Positions 1-8,988 of a stretch of 64,000 nucleotides of DNA are shown one piece after another (position 1 is the first letter of the stretch; each line of letters opens with the position of its first letter). The stretch is taken from assembly GCF_036014175.1 (NCBI RefSeq), contig NZ_CP107917.1:4526001-4590000 (forward strand), written 5' to 3'. The notes below the pieces were generated by a model. The model was not told the DNA's origin. It made no database searches and worked only from the letters and a program-made list of their open reading frames with translations. Position numbers and translations under genes: made by a program. This stretch comes from Streptomyces sp. NBC_00443. GTDB taxonomy: Bacteria > Actinomycetota > Actinomycetes > Streptomycetales > Streptomycetaceae.

Positions 1-608
1 CCGACCGCCGTGATCTTGTACGGCGGTGAGTAGACCCGGCCCTGGAGGATCAGGGTGTTGCCGACGCAGCGGACCGCGCTGGTGGAGATCAGCCGCTGGT
101 CCATGACCTTGATGCCCTTGGCACCGCTCTGCCACAGCGCGTTCACCACGGCCTGGAGGTCCTGCTGGTGAATGACCAGGTAGTCGGGCTGCGGCTCGGG
201 ATAACCGGGCAGCTTGGCGGTGGCGTCCGGCGGGGCGTCGTTGAGCGTGACCGAGATCGCCTCGCCCGTCAGCTTCTGCGTCCCCGCGTTCTGCTCCAGG
301 GCCGCCAGCTTGTCGTCCTCGGCCTTGGTGCTGCCGTCGTCGCGCTCGGCCAGGGCATCCACGTCGTCCTGCAAGGCCGCGTTGGACTCGCCCAGCCCGC
401 CGTTCTTGTGGCTGCGCTCGTGGATCAGGTCCGAGAGCTTCAGCAGCGAGGCGTCCGTGCGGATATTGGTGCCCTTGGCCGTGTTGAAGCTGGTGAAGAA
501 AATGAGCCCGGCGAGAGCGAAAACGGCCGCGGTCAGCACCCGCACCGGCCGGAATCGGCCGCGTACAGGGCTGGATTCAGCCCCGGGGGAGTCGGCAGAA
601 TTGCTCAA
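1..608 (-). CDS. DUF881 family membrane-anchored protein (3' end cut by window)
   Basis: The reading frame runs from a TTG at 608, preceded by an AAGGAG ribosome binding site 7-10 bases upstream, to the window edge, giving 202 residues without a stop. An arginine-rich N-terminus is followed by one membrane segment (about residues 26-42) and then an extracytoplasmic region with a charged helical stretch and the DUF881-typical end (IKVMDQRLISTSAVRCVG, then a VYSPPYKI segment). DUF881 proteins sit beside crgA and cell-division genes in actinobacteria; their biochemical role is not established. It is divergent from crgA, so the 609-749 gap should hold both promoters. Only the last residues are missing. 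Confidence 0.85.
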   Translation of the reverse strand, partial: MSNSADSPGAESSPVRGRFRPVRVLTAAVFALAGLIFFTSFNTAKGTNIRTDASLLKLSDLIHERSHKNGGLGESNAALQDDVDALAERDDGSTKAEDDKLAALEQNAGTQKLTGEAISVTLNDAPPDATAKLPGYPEPQPDYLVIHQQDLQAVVNALWQSGAKGIKVMDQRLISTSAVRCVGNTLILQGRVYSPPYKITAV

Positions 609-749
609 CGTACCCTTATCTCCTTCGGCGCCGCGGAAGCACTACGCTAACGGACGCCCGGGGGAGCAATCAGAGTCCCCTTGTACGCTGCCCCGAGCCA
701 GCCACAGTTCCCTGCGCGGCCACGCAGCGCATCGACAGGAGAGACCCTC

Positions 750-1004
750 GTGCCGAAGTCACGTATCCGCAAGAAGGCGGACTACACGCCGCCGCCGTCG
801 AAGCAGACGACCGCGATCAAGCTGAACAGCCGCGCCTGGGTCGCGCCCGTGATGCTGGCCATGTTCCTCATCGGCCTCGCCTGGATCGTCGTCTTCTATG
901 TGACCGACGGTTCGCTGCCCCTCGACGCGCTGGGCAACTGGAACATCGTCGTGGGCTTCGGCTTCATCGCCGCCGGCTTCGGCGTCTCCACCCAGTGGAA
1001 GTAG
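750..1004 (+). CDS. crgA: Cell division protein CrgA
   Basis: An 84-residue protein starting at the GTG at 750 with a GACAGGAGAG ribosome binding site upstream; a longer in-frame start at 681 would add an unconserved leader and is rejected. Features are the basic N-terminus (PKSRIRKKADYTPPP), a first membrane segment (about 31-51) and a second one near the C-terminus ending in GFGVSTQWK. This is the normal length and layout of CrgA, a small membrane protein that interacts with the FtsZ/divisome machinery and delays septation in Streptomyces aerial hyphae. It is next to a DUF881 gene and a DnaA-box cluster, as expected for an oriC-proximal locus. Confidence 0.95.
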   Translation: MPKSRIRKKADYTPPPSKQTTAIKLNSRAWVAPVMLAMFLIGLAWIVVFYVTDGSLPLDALGNWNIVVGFGFIAAGFGVSTQWK

Positions 1005-1088
1005 AGGTCGAGGCGACAGCTCGAGCGGGCAGTCGACGCCGCGGCCACTTCGCGGTGAACTGAGCTCTGCCCAGGGCTATCCGCTGAG

Positions 1089-1334
1089 TTATCCACAGCC
1101 TTGCAGCAATTTCCACAAGCTGACTGGGGAAAAGACGACGATCTGTGGATAACCCATCGGGCGTTGACGCCGGTATGACAGCCACACCGGTCACCCGAAG
1201 GCTTCTCGAACACGCGTGCGCCCCCTGTCTGACCTGCGGAAACGTAGGGTTTGGACAGGGGGCGAAGCTCTTCCCCCACCGTGCGCACAAGATCCGCCAC
1301 ACGCTGTGGACAACCGGCCCGCTCACGTGGATAA
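1089..1334. promoter_or_regulatory. Cluster of DnaA boxes in the crgA-rhomboid gap
   Basis: The gap 1005-1343 holds no gene. It contains four close matches to the DnaA 9-mer TT(A/G)TCCACA: TTATCCACA at 1089-1097, TGTGGATAA at 1144-1152, TGTGGACAA at 1305-1313 and CGTGGATAA (one mismatch) at 1326-1334, plus a weaker ATTTCCACA at 1109-1117. The first three are exact matches on one strand or the other. Clusters of DnaA boxes outside oriC are known in Streptomyces coelicolor and influence initiation frequency; that this one does so is inference from position and motif. It does not have the about 19 boxes typical of Streptomyces oriC itself. Confidence 0.8.
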
Positions 1335-1343
1335 CGGCACGGC

Positions 1344-2231
1344 TCAGGTGAGCTGGAGCGTTCTCAGCACGGTCATCAACACCACTGCGGCCAGGACCAG
1401 CGCACATGTGCCGTACTGCACCAGCGCCCGACGCTCGCGTGGGGCGTGGACCATGGCGTAGCCGAGGATGACGCCGGCGACGAGGCCACCGATGTGGGCC
1501 TGCCAGGAGATGTTGAATCCCGGGGCGAAGGTGAAGATCAGGTTGATCGCCAGCAGCGCGATGATCGGTCGCAGGTCGTAGTTGAGGCGCCTCATGAGGA
1601 CTGCTGTCGCGCCGAAGAGGCCGAAGATGGCGCCGGAGGCGCCGAGCGTGGCCGTCGTCGGGGAGGTCAGCAGATAGGCCAGGGCGCTGCCCGCGAGGCC
1701 GGAGCAGAAGTAGAGCGCGATGTAGCGGGCTCGGCCGAGGGCCGCTTCGAGGGGGCCGCCGAGCCACCACAGGCTGAGCATGTTGAAGGCGAAGTGCCAG
1801 ATCTCCTCGTGCGTGAACATCGAGGTCACCAGGCGGTACCAGTCGCCTTCGGAGACTCCGTCGGTGGGGTTGAAGGGGGCGGGGGGCCAGGTGCCGACGA
1901 GGACGAGGTCGTTCAGGAGCTCGGTGCTGCTCCGTACGGCGATGAAGATCGCGAGGTTGATCCCGATGAGGATCTTGGTGAGCAGGCGTGGGTCGGCGGC
2001 GATGCTGCCGCCTGCGATGGTGCGGGGGCGGGCGGCGTCAGGGGCGTGTCCGGTGCCGGAGCCGGCACGGACGCAGTCGGGGCACTGGAAGCCGACGGAG
2101 GCGCTGACCATGCATTCGGGGCAGATGGGGCGCTCGCAGCGGGTGCAGCGGATGCCGGTCTCGCGGTCCGGGTGGCGGTAGCAGACGGGCAGGCTCTGCG
2201 CGTCCTGCGGGCTACCTGCCGGCTGGTCCAT
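1344..2231 (-). CDS. Rhomboid family intramembrane serine protease with N-terminal zinc-finger
   Basis: A 295-residue protein. Residues about 15-58 form a B-box-like zinc finger with paired Cys/His (CYRHPDRETGIRCTRCERPI then CPECM and CPDC). The rest is a six-helix rhomboid domain with the GASGAIFGLFG motif carrying the catalytic serine, the conserved HFAFNM helix-2 histidine region, and the HIGGLVAGVILGY helix-6 segment with the partner histidine. Rhomboids cleave membrane-embedded substrates; the substrate here is unknown. The start ATG at 2231 lies downstream of the cyclophilin gene on the same strand, and a poly-GC hairpin-like stretch separates them. Zinc-finger rhomboids next to ppiA and crgA are usual in Streptomyces. 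Confidence 0.92.
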   Translation of the reverse strand: MDQPAGSPQDAQSLPVCYRHPDRETGIRCTRCERPICPECMVSASVGFQCPDCVRAGSGTGHAPDAARPRTIAGGSIAADPRLLTKILIGINLAIFIAVRSSTELLNDLVLVGTWPPAPFNPTDGVSEGDWYRLVTSMFTHEEIWHFAFNMLSLWWLGGPLEAALGRARYIALYFCSGLAGSALAYLLTSPTTATLGASGAIFGLFGATAVLMRRLNYDLRPIIALLAINLIFTFAPGFNISWQAHIGGLVAGVILGYAMVHAPRERRALVQYGTCALVLAAVVLMTVLRTLQLT

Positions 2232-2334
2232 GAGGGTCCCCTAGGTCGTCGTACGCGATGCACGTCCTCATGCATCGCCCCGCTCATCCTTACGGACGAG
2301 CGGGGCGATTGGTTCCCTGCGGGAGGTGTCGGAC

Positions 2335-2868
2335 TCAGCCCTCGCGGGTCTCGACGACGACCGACTCGATGACGATGTCGCTGAGCGGGCGGTCGGTGCG
2401 CGGGTTGGTCTGGACGCCGGCGATGGCGTCGATGACCTTCTGGCTGGCCGGGTCGGTGACCTCGCCGAAGATCGTGTGCTTCCGGTTCAGCCAGGTCGTC
2501 GGGGAGACCGTGACGAAGAACTGCGAGCCGTTGGTGCCGGGTCCGGCGTTGGCCATGGCCAGCAGGTACGGCCTGTCGAAGGAGAGGTCCGGGTGGAACT
2601 CGTCCTGGAACTGGTAGCCGGGACCGCCGGTGCCGTTGCCCAGGGGGTCACCGCCCTGGATCATGAAGCCGCTGATGACCCGGTGGAAGACCGTGCCGTC
2701 GTAGAGCTTGGCCGTGGACTTCTCACCGGTGGTGGGGTTCGTCCACTCACGCTCGCCCTTGGCGAGTTCGACGAAGTTCTTGACCGTGATCGGCGTGTGG
2801 TTCGGGAAGAGCCGGACCTCGATGTCGCCTTGGTTGGTCTTCAGGGTGGCGTAGAGCTGCTCGGCCAC
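2335..2868 (-). CDS. Peptidyl-prolyl cis-trans isomerase (cyclophilin type)
   Basis: A 177-residue cytoplasmic cyclophilin from the GTG at 2868, which has a GGAAGG ribosome binding site 6 bases upstream; the longer frame to 3045 lacks family similarity. It shows the cyclophilin core in order: FPNHTPITVKNFVELA, FHRVISGFMIQGGDP with the catalytic Arg and the FMIQGGD signature, GPGYQFQDEF, MANAGPGTNGSQFFVT, and HTIFGEV. It catalyses proline isomerisation during protein folding. No signal peptide is present. It is divergent from the DUF5324 gene across a 326-base gap. Confidence 0.95.
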   Translation of the reverse strand: MAEQLYATLKTNQGDIEVRLFPNHTPITVKNFVELAKGEREWTNPTTGEKSTAKLYDGTVFHRVISGFMIQGGDPLGNGTGGPGYQFQDEFHPDLSFDRPYLLAMANAGPGTNGSQFFVTVSPTTWLNRKHTIFGEVTDPASQKVIDAIAGVQTNPRTDRPLSDIVIESVVVETREG

Positions 2869-3194
2869 GATCTGCCTTCCGTTGTCTTCTTGTGACCCCA
2901 CGATCCTCGCACGTACGGCGACGTCCGTCCCCCGGCGGTCGTTCACCGGTACGCAACCGGGCGGATTGCTTGCAGAAAACCCGACGAGTCGGTCCGTGGC
3001 GGGGGCGGGACGCGCAGAACCGTGGCATTGTCGACGACAAGCCACCGTTGCCCTGCATTGGTCCGTTATTGCACTTGATCAAGCTTATCGGCACCCAAAT
3101 GCCCGCCCTCACATGCCGCGCAGCGTTCTGACAGGCATGATCCGTAAAAGTGTGGAAAGTCGAATTACCGTACGCCACCGTGGAGGAGGAACCC
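2869..3194. other. Divergent intergenic region between cyclophilin and DUF5324 genes
   Basis: This 326-base gap should hold the promoters of the two divergent genes. A perfect 10-bp palindrome, CTTGATCAAG, lies at 3074-3083 in an AT-richer patch (3060-3090). I see no RNA gene or further ORF with a ribosome binding site. Confidence 0.5.
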
Positions 3195-3908
3195 GTGACC
3201 CGCATCGACAGCGTGCGCGCCGCGACCGGCTCGGCGAAGGACAGCGTGCTGCACGCCGCGGAAGTGGTGGCGCCCTACGCCGACACCGCCAAGGACAGGG
3301 CCGCACACTACGCACACGAGGCACGCGTACGGCTCGCGCCGAAGGTGACGCAGGCCACCGAGCAGGCCCGCGCCCAGGCTCGCCTGCAGTACGGCGTGTA
3401 TGTCGCGCCGCGCGTGGAGCAGGCGCTGGCCCACGTGCCGCCGGGCGTCGACAACGCCGCGCATGAAGCCGCCGTCCGTACCCGTAAGGCTGCCCGGCAG
3501 GCCGCCGACTACTCCCGTCCGAGGTTCGAGCAGGCTGTGGCCGCGGCCGGGCCCGTCAGGGACGAGGCCACTGCGCGTGGTGTGGCCGCTGTGGCCGCGC
3601 TGCGCGGTCAGGTCACGCCGAAGGAGATCGAGAAGCTCGTCCGCAAGCATGAGCGGCGTGCCGGCGCCGGCCGTGCCATGAAGGTGCTGTTGGTGCTCGG
3701 CGCTCTCGCGGGCGGAGCGTTCGCCGCGTGGAAGTGGTGGGACAAGCAGGCCAACCCGGACTGGCTGGTCGAGCCTCCCGCCGCGACCGAGGTCCCCGAG
3801 TCGAACCGTCTCGCTTCGGTGGACGGCAGCGGCAAGTCCGTCCTCGATCCCGAGGTCGAGGCGAAGGAGGCCGAGGAGGAGGCCGCCCGGCGCGACGACG
3901 GCCGGTAG
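3195..3908 (+). CDS. DUF5324 family protein (single-pass membrane, helical)
   Basis: A 237-residue protein from GTG 3195, chosen because of the GAGGAGG ribosome binding site at 3181-3187 and the family-typical start TRIDSVRAATGSAKDSV. The first about 150 residues are Ala/Arg/Glu-rich amphipathic helix with repeated apolipoprotein-like units (DTAKDRAAHYAHEARVRLAP). A membrane helix (about 161-177, MKVLLVLGALAGGAFAAW) follows, then an acidic tail ending in a Glu/Ala-rich stretch. The family is conserved in Streptomyces beside ppiA; no function is established. A strong hairpin terminator follows at 3975. Confidence 0.85.
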   Translation: MTRIDSVRAATGSAKDSVLHAAEVVAPYADTAKDRAAHYAHEARVRLAPKVTQATEQARAQARLQYGVYVAPRVEQALAHVPPGVDNAAHEAAVRTRKAARQAADYSRPRFEQAVAAAGPVRDEATARGVAAVAALRGQVTPKEIEKLVRKHERRAGAGRAMKVLLVLGALAGGAFAAWKWWDKQANPDWLVEPPAATEVPESNRLASVDGSGKSVLDPEVEAKEAEEEAARRDDGR

Positions 3909-3974
3909 GACGTGGGCCGGTAGGGCGAGGGCCGGTGATGTGACGGTCCAGGTCCGGCCGGGATGTTGAACTGC

Positions 3975-4014
3975 GCCGTGGGGCGGGAGACTTGAGGGTC
4001 TTCCGCCCCACGGC
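3975..4014. terminator. Bidirectional hairpin terminator
   Basis: A perfect 12-bp inverted repeat, GCCGTGGGGCGG (3975-3986) and its complement (4003-4014), with a 16-base loop and a T-rich flank (GTTGTTT). It sits between the DUF5324 gene and the convergent gene at 4037 and can serve both. Confidence 0.8.
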
Positions 4015-4017
4015 GTT

Positions 4018-4031
4018 GTTTCACGTGAAAC
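4018..4031. other. parS: parS centromere site (ParB binding)
   Basis: GTTTCACGTGAAAC at 4018-4031 is a perfect 14-bp palindrome identical to the Streptomyces parS consensus, and with its flanks matches 15 of the 16 bases of the Bacillus-type site. ParB binds and spreads from such sites to organise the oriC region; in Streptomyces about twenty copies cluster around oriC. It lies in the convergent gap just beyond the terminator, where it disrupts no gene. Confidence 0.93.
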
Positions 4032-4036
4032 GCCGG

Positions 4037-4873
4037 TCACGTCCGCCGGCGCGACGGCAGGGGGGCGGGCGCGCGGCCATGCCGCGCGGTGTCCTGCACC
4101 ACCGGGGCCGGCGTGGCGAGGGCCCGTATTCGGTCGGTGAAGTCGGGGTCCGGCAGTGGAAGGTCCAGGTCATCGTCCACGTAGGCAATGGCGGCGGGGA
4201 TGTAGTGCAGGACGGCGTTGACGGGGTCGGGGACGGGTGGGCAGTCGGGTTTGAGGGCGCGCAGTACGCGGAGGGTGGTGCTGATCTCGTCCTCGGGTTC
4301 GGGGCCGGAGGCCTCGGTGCGGTTGGCGGCGTCGGCGGTGGCCTTGCCGTGCGGGTCATCCCTCTCGGGCCGGAGGCTGCGGGCGTACCGCGCGTGCTGG
4401 GTCTGCCACCAGTCGGCGACTCCGGGTTCGCCCAGAGCGCGGTGGTGCAGGTAGAGGCAGTAGCTGGCAGCGGAGTCGCCGGCGCCTGCGGCGTACTGCC
4501 ACCAGAAGCGTGCCGACTCCTCCCGCGCACAGAGCTGAAGCATGCAGCCGAGCACCCGCGCTCCTGGCGGCTGGGGCAGGGCTCGGGCGAGGAACTCCTC
4601 TAGATCAGCGAGGGCGTCGGTGTGGGTGATGACCGTCTCGCAGAGGGTCTGAAGGTCGTCGGCAGCGGAGCGTTCGTCGGTCGGCGGGGCCTGGCCTGGC
4701 GGGATCGGCGGGGCCTGGCCGGTGGTGGCGTCTGCGGGGTTCGGGTCGGTGGGGTGCAGGAAGGAGGCGGCGAGCGCGGACAGGCGTACGGCCGCCGCCT
4801 CTATGGCTGCCTGGGCGTAGGGCGGACGGAGGAGGCGGGCCCGCCCGAGCAGCTCGTCAATGGGCGATGTCAT
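4037..4873 (-). CDS. Uncharacterised protein coupled to a sigma factor
   Basis: A 278-residue soluble protein of unknown function. It begins with a helical stretch (MTSPIDELLGRARLLRPPYA), has a Pro/Ala-rich linker (about 42-65), then a helical middle with a WWQYAAGAGDSAASYCLYLH segment that resembles a helical-repeat (Sel1/TPR-like) turn, and an acidic, proline-rich C-terminus. No membrane segment. Its ATG overlaps the end of the upstream sigma-factor gene by 17 bases, implying translational coupling and a common role, perhaps modulation of that sigma factor (inference only). Confidence 0.7.
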   Translation of the reverse strand: MTSPIDELLGRARLLRPPYAQAAIEAAAVRLSALAASFLHPTDPNPADATTGQAPPIPPGQAPPTDERSAADDLQTLCETVITHTDALADLEEFLARALPQPPGARVLGCMLQLCAREESARFWWQYAAGAGDSAASYCLYLHHRALGEPGVADWWQTQHARYARSLRPERDDPHGKATADAANRTEASGPEPEDEISTTLRVLRALKPDCPPVPDPVNAVLHYIPAAIAYVDDDLDLPLPDPDFTDRIRALATPAPVVQDTARHGRAPAPLPSRRRT

Positions 4874-5486
4874 CGGCTTGCCCTTCCTCGGCTTGCCCTT
4901 CCGTGCCCGTGCAGGGCTCGGCGTCAGTACGGGATTCGGCGAGGCTCTTCTTCACGCCGTACGCGTGCTGGAGGCGCCGTTTGGCGTGGCGGACGGTGGA
5001 GCGCACACCGGCCGGGGTGATACCGAGGGCGGTGGCTATCTCGACCGCGCTGTAGCCGAGCCCGAAGTGCAGGAGGACCACGTCCATCTGACGCGGCGGC
5101 AGCTGGCCGATCTCCGCGTAGAGGTTGAGGCTTTCCTCGAGTTGGCTGATGGGGTCCACGGCCCGGTTCAGCGCCACGGTCTCGAAGGCCTCGCCGATGA
5201 GTGCCGGGCGGCGGTCGCGGGTGCGGGAGTGGTCGATGGTGCTGTTCTTGAGCACACGCCAGGCATACGCGGCCGGGTTCTCCTTGGACAGCACGATGGT
5301 CCACGCCTTCAGCAGCTGTTCGAAGGCGGCGTCGACCGCTTCCTCGGCGTCGTGCCAGTTACCCAGCCTGGTCTTGGCCCAGTTGACGTACAGCGGCCGG
5401 TACATCTGGTGGAAGGCCTCGAAGTCCAGTGGCAGTTTCTTCATGCGCGGGGCGCGGGAGGCCTGGCTCGGCAGGTCCTGGCTCAC
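4857..5486 (-). CDS. Sigma-70 family (ECF-like) RNA polymerase sigma factor
   Basis: A 209-residue sigma factor lacking regions 1 and 3. Region 2 is about residues 22-100 (FHQMYRPLYVNWAKTRLGNW, EEAVDAAFEQLLKAW) and includes the -10 recognition helix ending in STIDHSRTRDRR. Region 4 is about 128-180 (LPPRQMDVVLLHFGLGYSAV, then the HTH ALGITPAGVRSTVRHAKRRL). The C-terminus is an acidic tail. It overlaps the upstream small gene by 4 bases (ATGA) and the downstream gene by 17, forming a three-gene operon. No transmembrane anti-sigma is encoded alongside. Confidence 0.88.
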   Translation of the reverse strand: MSQDLPSQASRAPRMKKLPLDFEAFHQMYRPLYVNWAKTRLGNWHDAEEAVDAAFEQLLKAWTIVLSKENPAAYAWRVLKNSTIDHSRTRDRRPALIGEAFETVALNRAVDPISQLEESLNLYAEIGQLPPRQMDVVLLHFGLGYSAVEIATALGITPAGVRSTVRHAKRRLQHAYGVKKSLAESRTDAEPCTGTEGQAEEGQADDIAH

Positions 5487-5665
5487 GACGCCTGCCCCTC
5501 GTGGTGTGAGCTTTTGGCGCCCTCGGGGAGGTCGCGCCGCATCTCGCTGATGCCCGCCCGTACTCCGGCCGCGGCCAGCCGACGCAACAGAACGACCGCG
5601 TCACGGCCGAACACCCGTAGGGCGAGTGCCGCCAGGATCACCTCACCGGCAATGTCCATCGTCAC
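5483..5665 (-). CDS. Small protein leading the sigma-factor operon
   Basis: A 60-residue product from GTG 5665 (alternative ATG at 5659). The N-terminal half is hydrophobic/amphipathic (MDIAGEVILAALALRVFGRD) followed by Arg-rich helix; a family could not be assigned. The stop overlaps the sigma-factor start (TGA/ATG, 4 bases), so the two are probably co-translated. An AGGAAGG motif lies about 12 bases upstream of the GTG. Confidence 0.6.
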   Translation of the reverse strand: MTMDIAGEVILAALALRVFGRDAVVLLRRLAAAGVRAGISEMRRDLPEGAKSSHHEGQAS

Positions 5666-6025
5666 TGTGCTGTTGTGCCTTCCTGATGCAAGGCGAGGCC
5701 GCTCAGCACCCCCGGTGGGCCTCGGGACGGCGCGTGTTTACGCCCTCCGCCCACGATGACGTTTGCAACGGCCCGTGTGTGCAAGTCCCGCACAGATTTT
5801 CTTAACGGAGCGCATCCTTCTGATTACGCCATCGCGTTCACGCCAGCTCACACCTACCCTTTGCGCCCGAGCCCGCCACCCTGGCGCCACGTCCGCCACC
5901 TGCGCACCGACGTCGGGGGCTCCACCGATCCCTGGCATTTGCGCAAACGTCTGCAACGACCCCACCGGGCCACCACGTGACACACGTCACTCATGTCATG
6001 GCGTGCGGCGGAGACCAGGGCATAC
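5666..6025. other. Intergenic region upstream of the sigma operon
   Basis: About 360 bases without a convincing gene; plus-strand ORFs here lack ribosome binding sites and have poor codon bias. It should carry the promoter of the minus-strand sigma operon. TTTGCAACGGCC (5762-5773) and TCTGCAACGACC (5950-5961) are loosely repeated GCAAC-centred motifs. Confidence 0.4.
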
Positions 6026-6061
6026 AAAAACCGGCCAGAGGCGACGAGGCATCTGACCGGT
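6026..6061 (-). terminator. tRNA-Ala terminator
   Basis: On the minus strand, ACCGGTCAGA and TCTGGCCGGT pair with one mismatch (6052-6061 with 6030-6039) and are followed by TTTTTG. It lies 8 bases past the tRNA 3' end, the expected position. Confidence 0.8.
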
Positions 6062-6069
6062 CCGGAGTG

Positions 6070-6142
6070 TGGAGCCTAGGGGAGTCGAACCCCTGACATC
6101 TGCCATGCAAAGACAGCGCTCTACCAACTGAGCTAAGGCCCC
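6070..6142 (-). tRNA. tRNA-Ala (anticodon TGC)
   Basis: The 73-base minus-strand sequence folds as a cloverleaf: acceptor GGGGCCT paired with AGGCTCC (one G-T pair), D arm with AGCTCAGTTGGTAGAGC, anticodon loop TTTGCAT with anticodon TGC, and a T arm containing GGTTCGACTCC. The discriminator base is A and CCA is not encoded. The G3-T70 pair of the acceptor stem, the alanine identity element, is consistent with tRNA-Ala. Confidence 0.95.
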
Positions 6143-6323
6143 GGAAGGGGAGCAACCGACCGGAAGAACCACGTACCGGCGGGCGCCGCAGACCAGAGTA
6201 CCGGGTCACCCCCCGTACCTCGCAAAAAGATTGGGGGTCCCGATGAACCACCACTCTCCGTAAGATGCTCGGCGTGGTTCGCTACAGCGAACCGCGGTTT
6301 TGGGGAAGCGATGGGGAGACGCA

Positions 6324-6872
6324 ATGGACGCCGCACAGCAGGAAGCCACCGCAAGAGCGCGGGATCTGCAGCGGAACTGGTACGGGGAGCCGCTGGGGAC
6401 GCTCTTCCGTAAGCTCATCGACGATCTTGGTCTCAACCAGGCTCGTCTCGCGGGGGTACTGGGACTGTCCGCACCGATGCTGTCGCAGCTGATGAGCGGC
6501 CAGCGGGCGAAGATCGGAAATCCCGCCGTGGTCCAGCGGGTGCAGCTGCTGCAGGACCTGGCGGGGCAGGTCGCGGACGGCAGCGTGAGCGCGGCGGAGG
6601 CCACCGAGCGCATGGAGGAGATCAAGAAGTCGCAGGGGGGTTCGGTGCTGAGCAACACGACGCAGACCACGAGCAGTTCGGGTGCGCCCACGGTCAAGCG
6701 GGTGGTCCGTGAGATCCAGTCCCTGCTGCGTTCGGTGGCGGCCGCCGGAGACATCATCGACGCCGCGGACACCCTCGCCCCCAGCCACCCGGAACTGGCA
6801 GAGTTCCTCCGGGTGTACGGCGCCGGACGCACCTCCGACGCGGTCACGCACTACCAGTCCCACCAGAACTGA
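6324..6872 (+). CDS. Helix-turn-helix DNA-binding protein
   Basis: A 182-residue protein. ATG 6324 is preferred over the in-frame TTG at 6300 because of the GGGGAGA ribosome binding site and the family-like beginning MDAAQQEATARARDLQRNWY. An XRE-type HTH spans about 24-75 (LIDDLGLNQARLAGVLGLSA, PMLSQLMSGQRAKIG). A Ser/Thr-rich linker and a helical C-terminal domain follow (VKRVVREIQSLLRSVAAAGD). It is conserved in Streptomyces upstream of a protein-kinase gene, here 190 bases downstream; targets are unknown. Confidence 0.85.
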   Translation: MDAAQQEATARARDLQRNWYGEPLGTLFRKLIDDLGLNQARLAGVLGLSAPMLSQLMSGQRAKIGNPAVVQRVQLLQDLAGQVADGSVSAAEATERMEEIKKSQGGSVLSNTTQTTSSSGAPTVKRVVREIQSLLRSVAAAGDIIDAADTLAPSHPELAEFLRVYGAGRTSDAVTHYQSHQN

Positions 6873-7062
6873 CCCCGAGGCCCGGTCGCCGAAGGGGGTT
6901 CGGCAACCGGGCCGACGGTCTACGTCCTGAGCGGGCGCGAGGGAGCCGCGGGAGTGTCTCTCGCCGGGGCTGGGCGAGAAGGGGAGTCAGCGAGGGGGAG
7001 TCGTATCGCTCGTCGAGGGGGAAGCCGGGGGGTAGTCGAAGGGGGAGGAGCGACGCACTGCA

Positions 7063-8835
<1,773 letters not shown>

Positions 8836-8988
8836 GGTCGCTGAAGCAGCTGAGGCGCCGAAGGACGCCGACCGGCACCCCGGCCCCGCTGGGTTTCACG
8901 CTCCCATGGGCCCAACCAGTGGGCAGCGAACTCACAGCCCGAGCCTCACTCAGCCCTGGACCCCACCAGCCCGATGGCCGCACCCGCC

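Noticed and set aside
1005..1343. oriC itself
   Set aside because: Only four strong DnaA boxes and no dnaA/dnaN genes flank it; Streptomyces oriC has many more boxes.
5759..6056. Two plus-strand small ORFs before tRNA-Ala
   Set aside because: No ribosome binding site, poor codon bias, and they run into the tRNA terminator; treated as non-coding.
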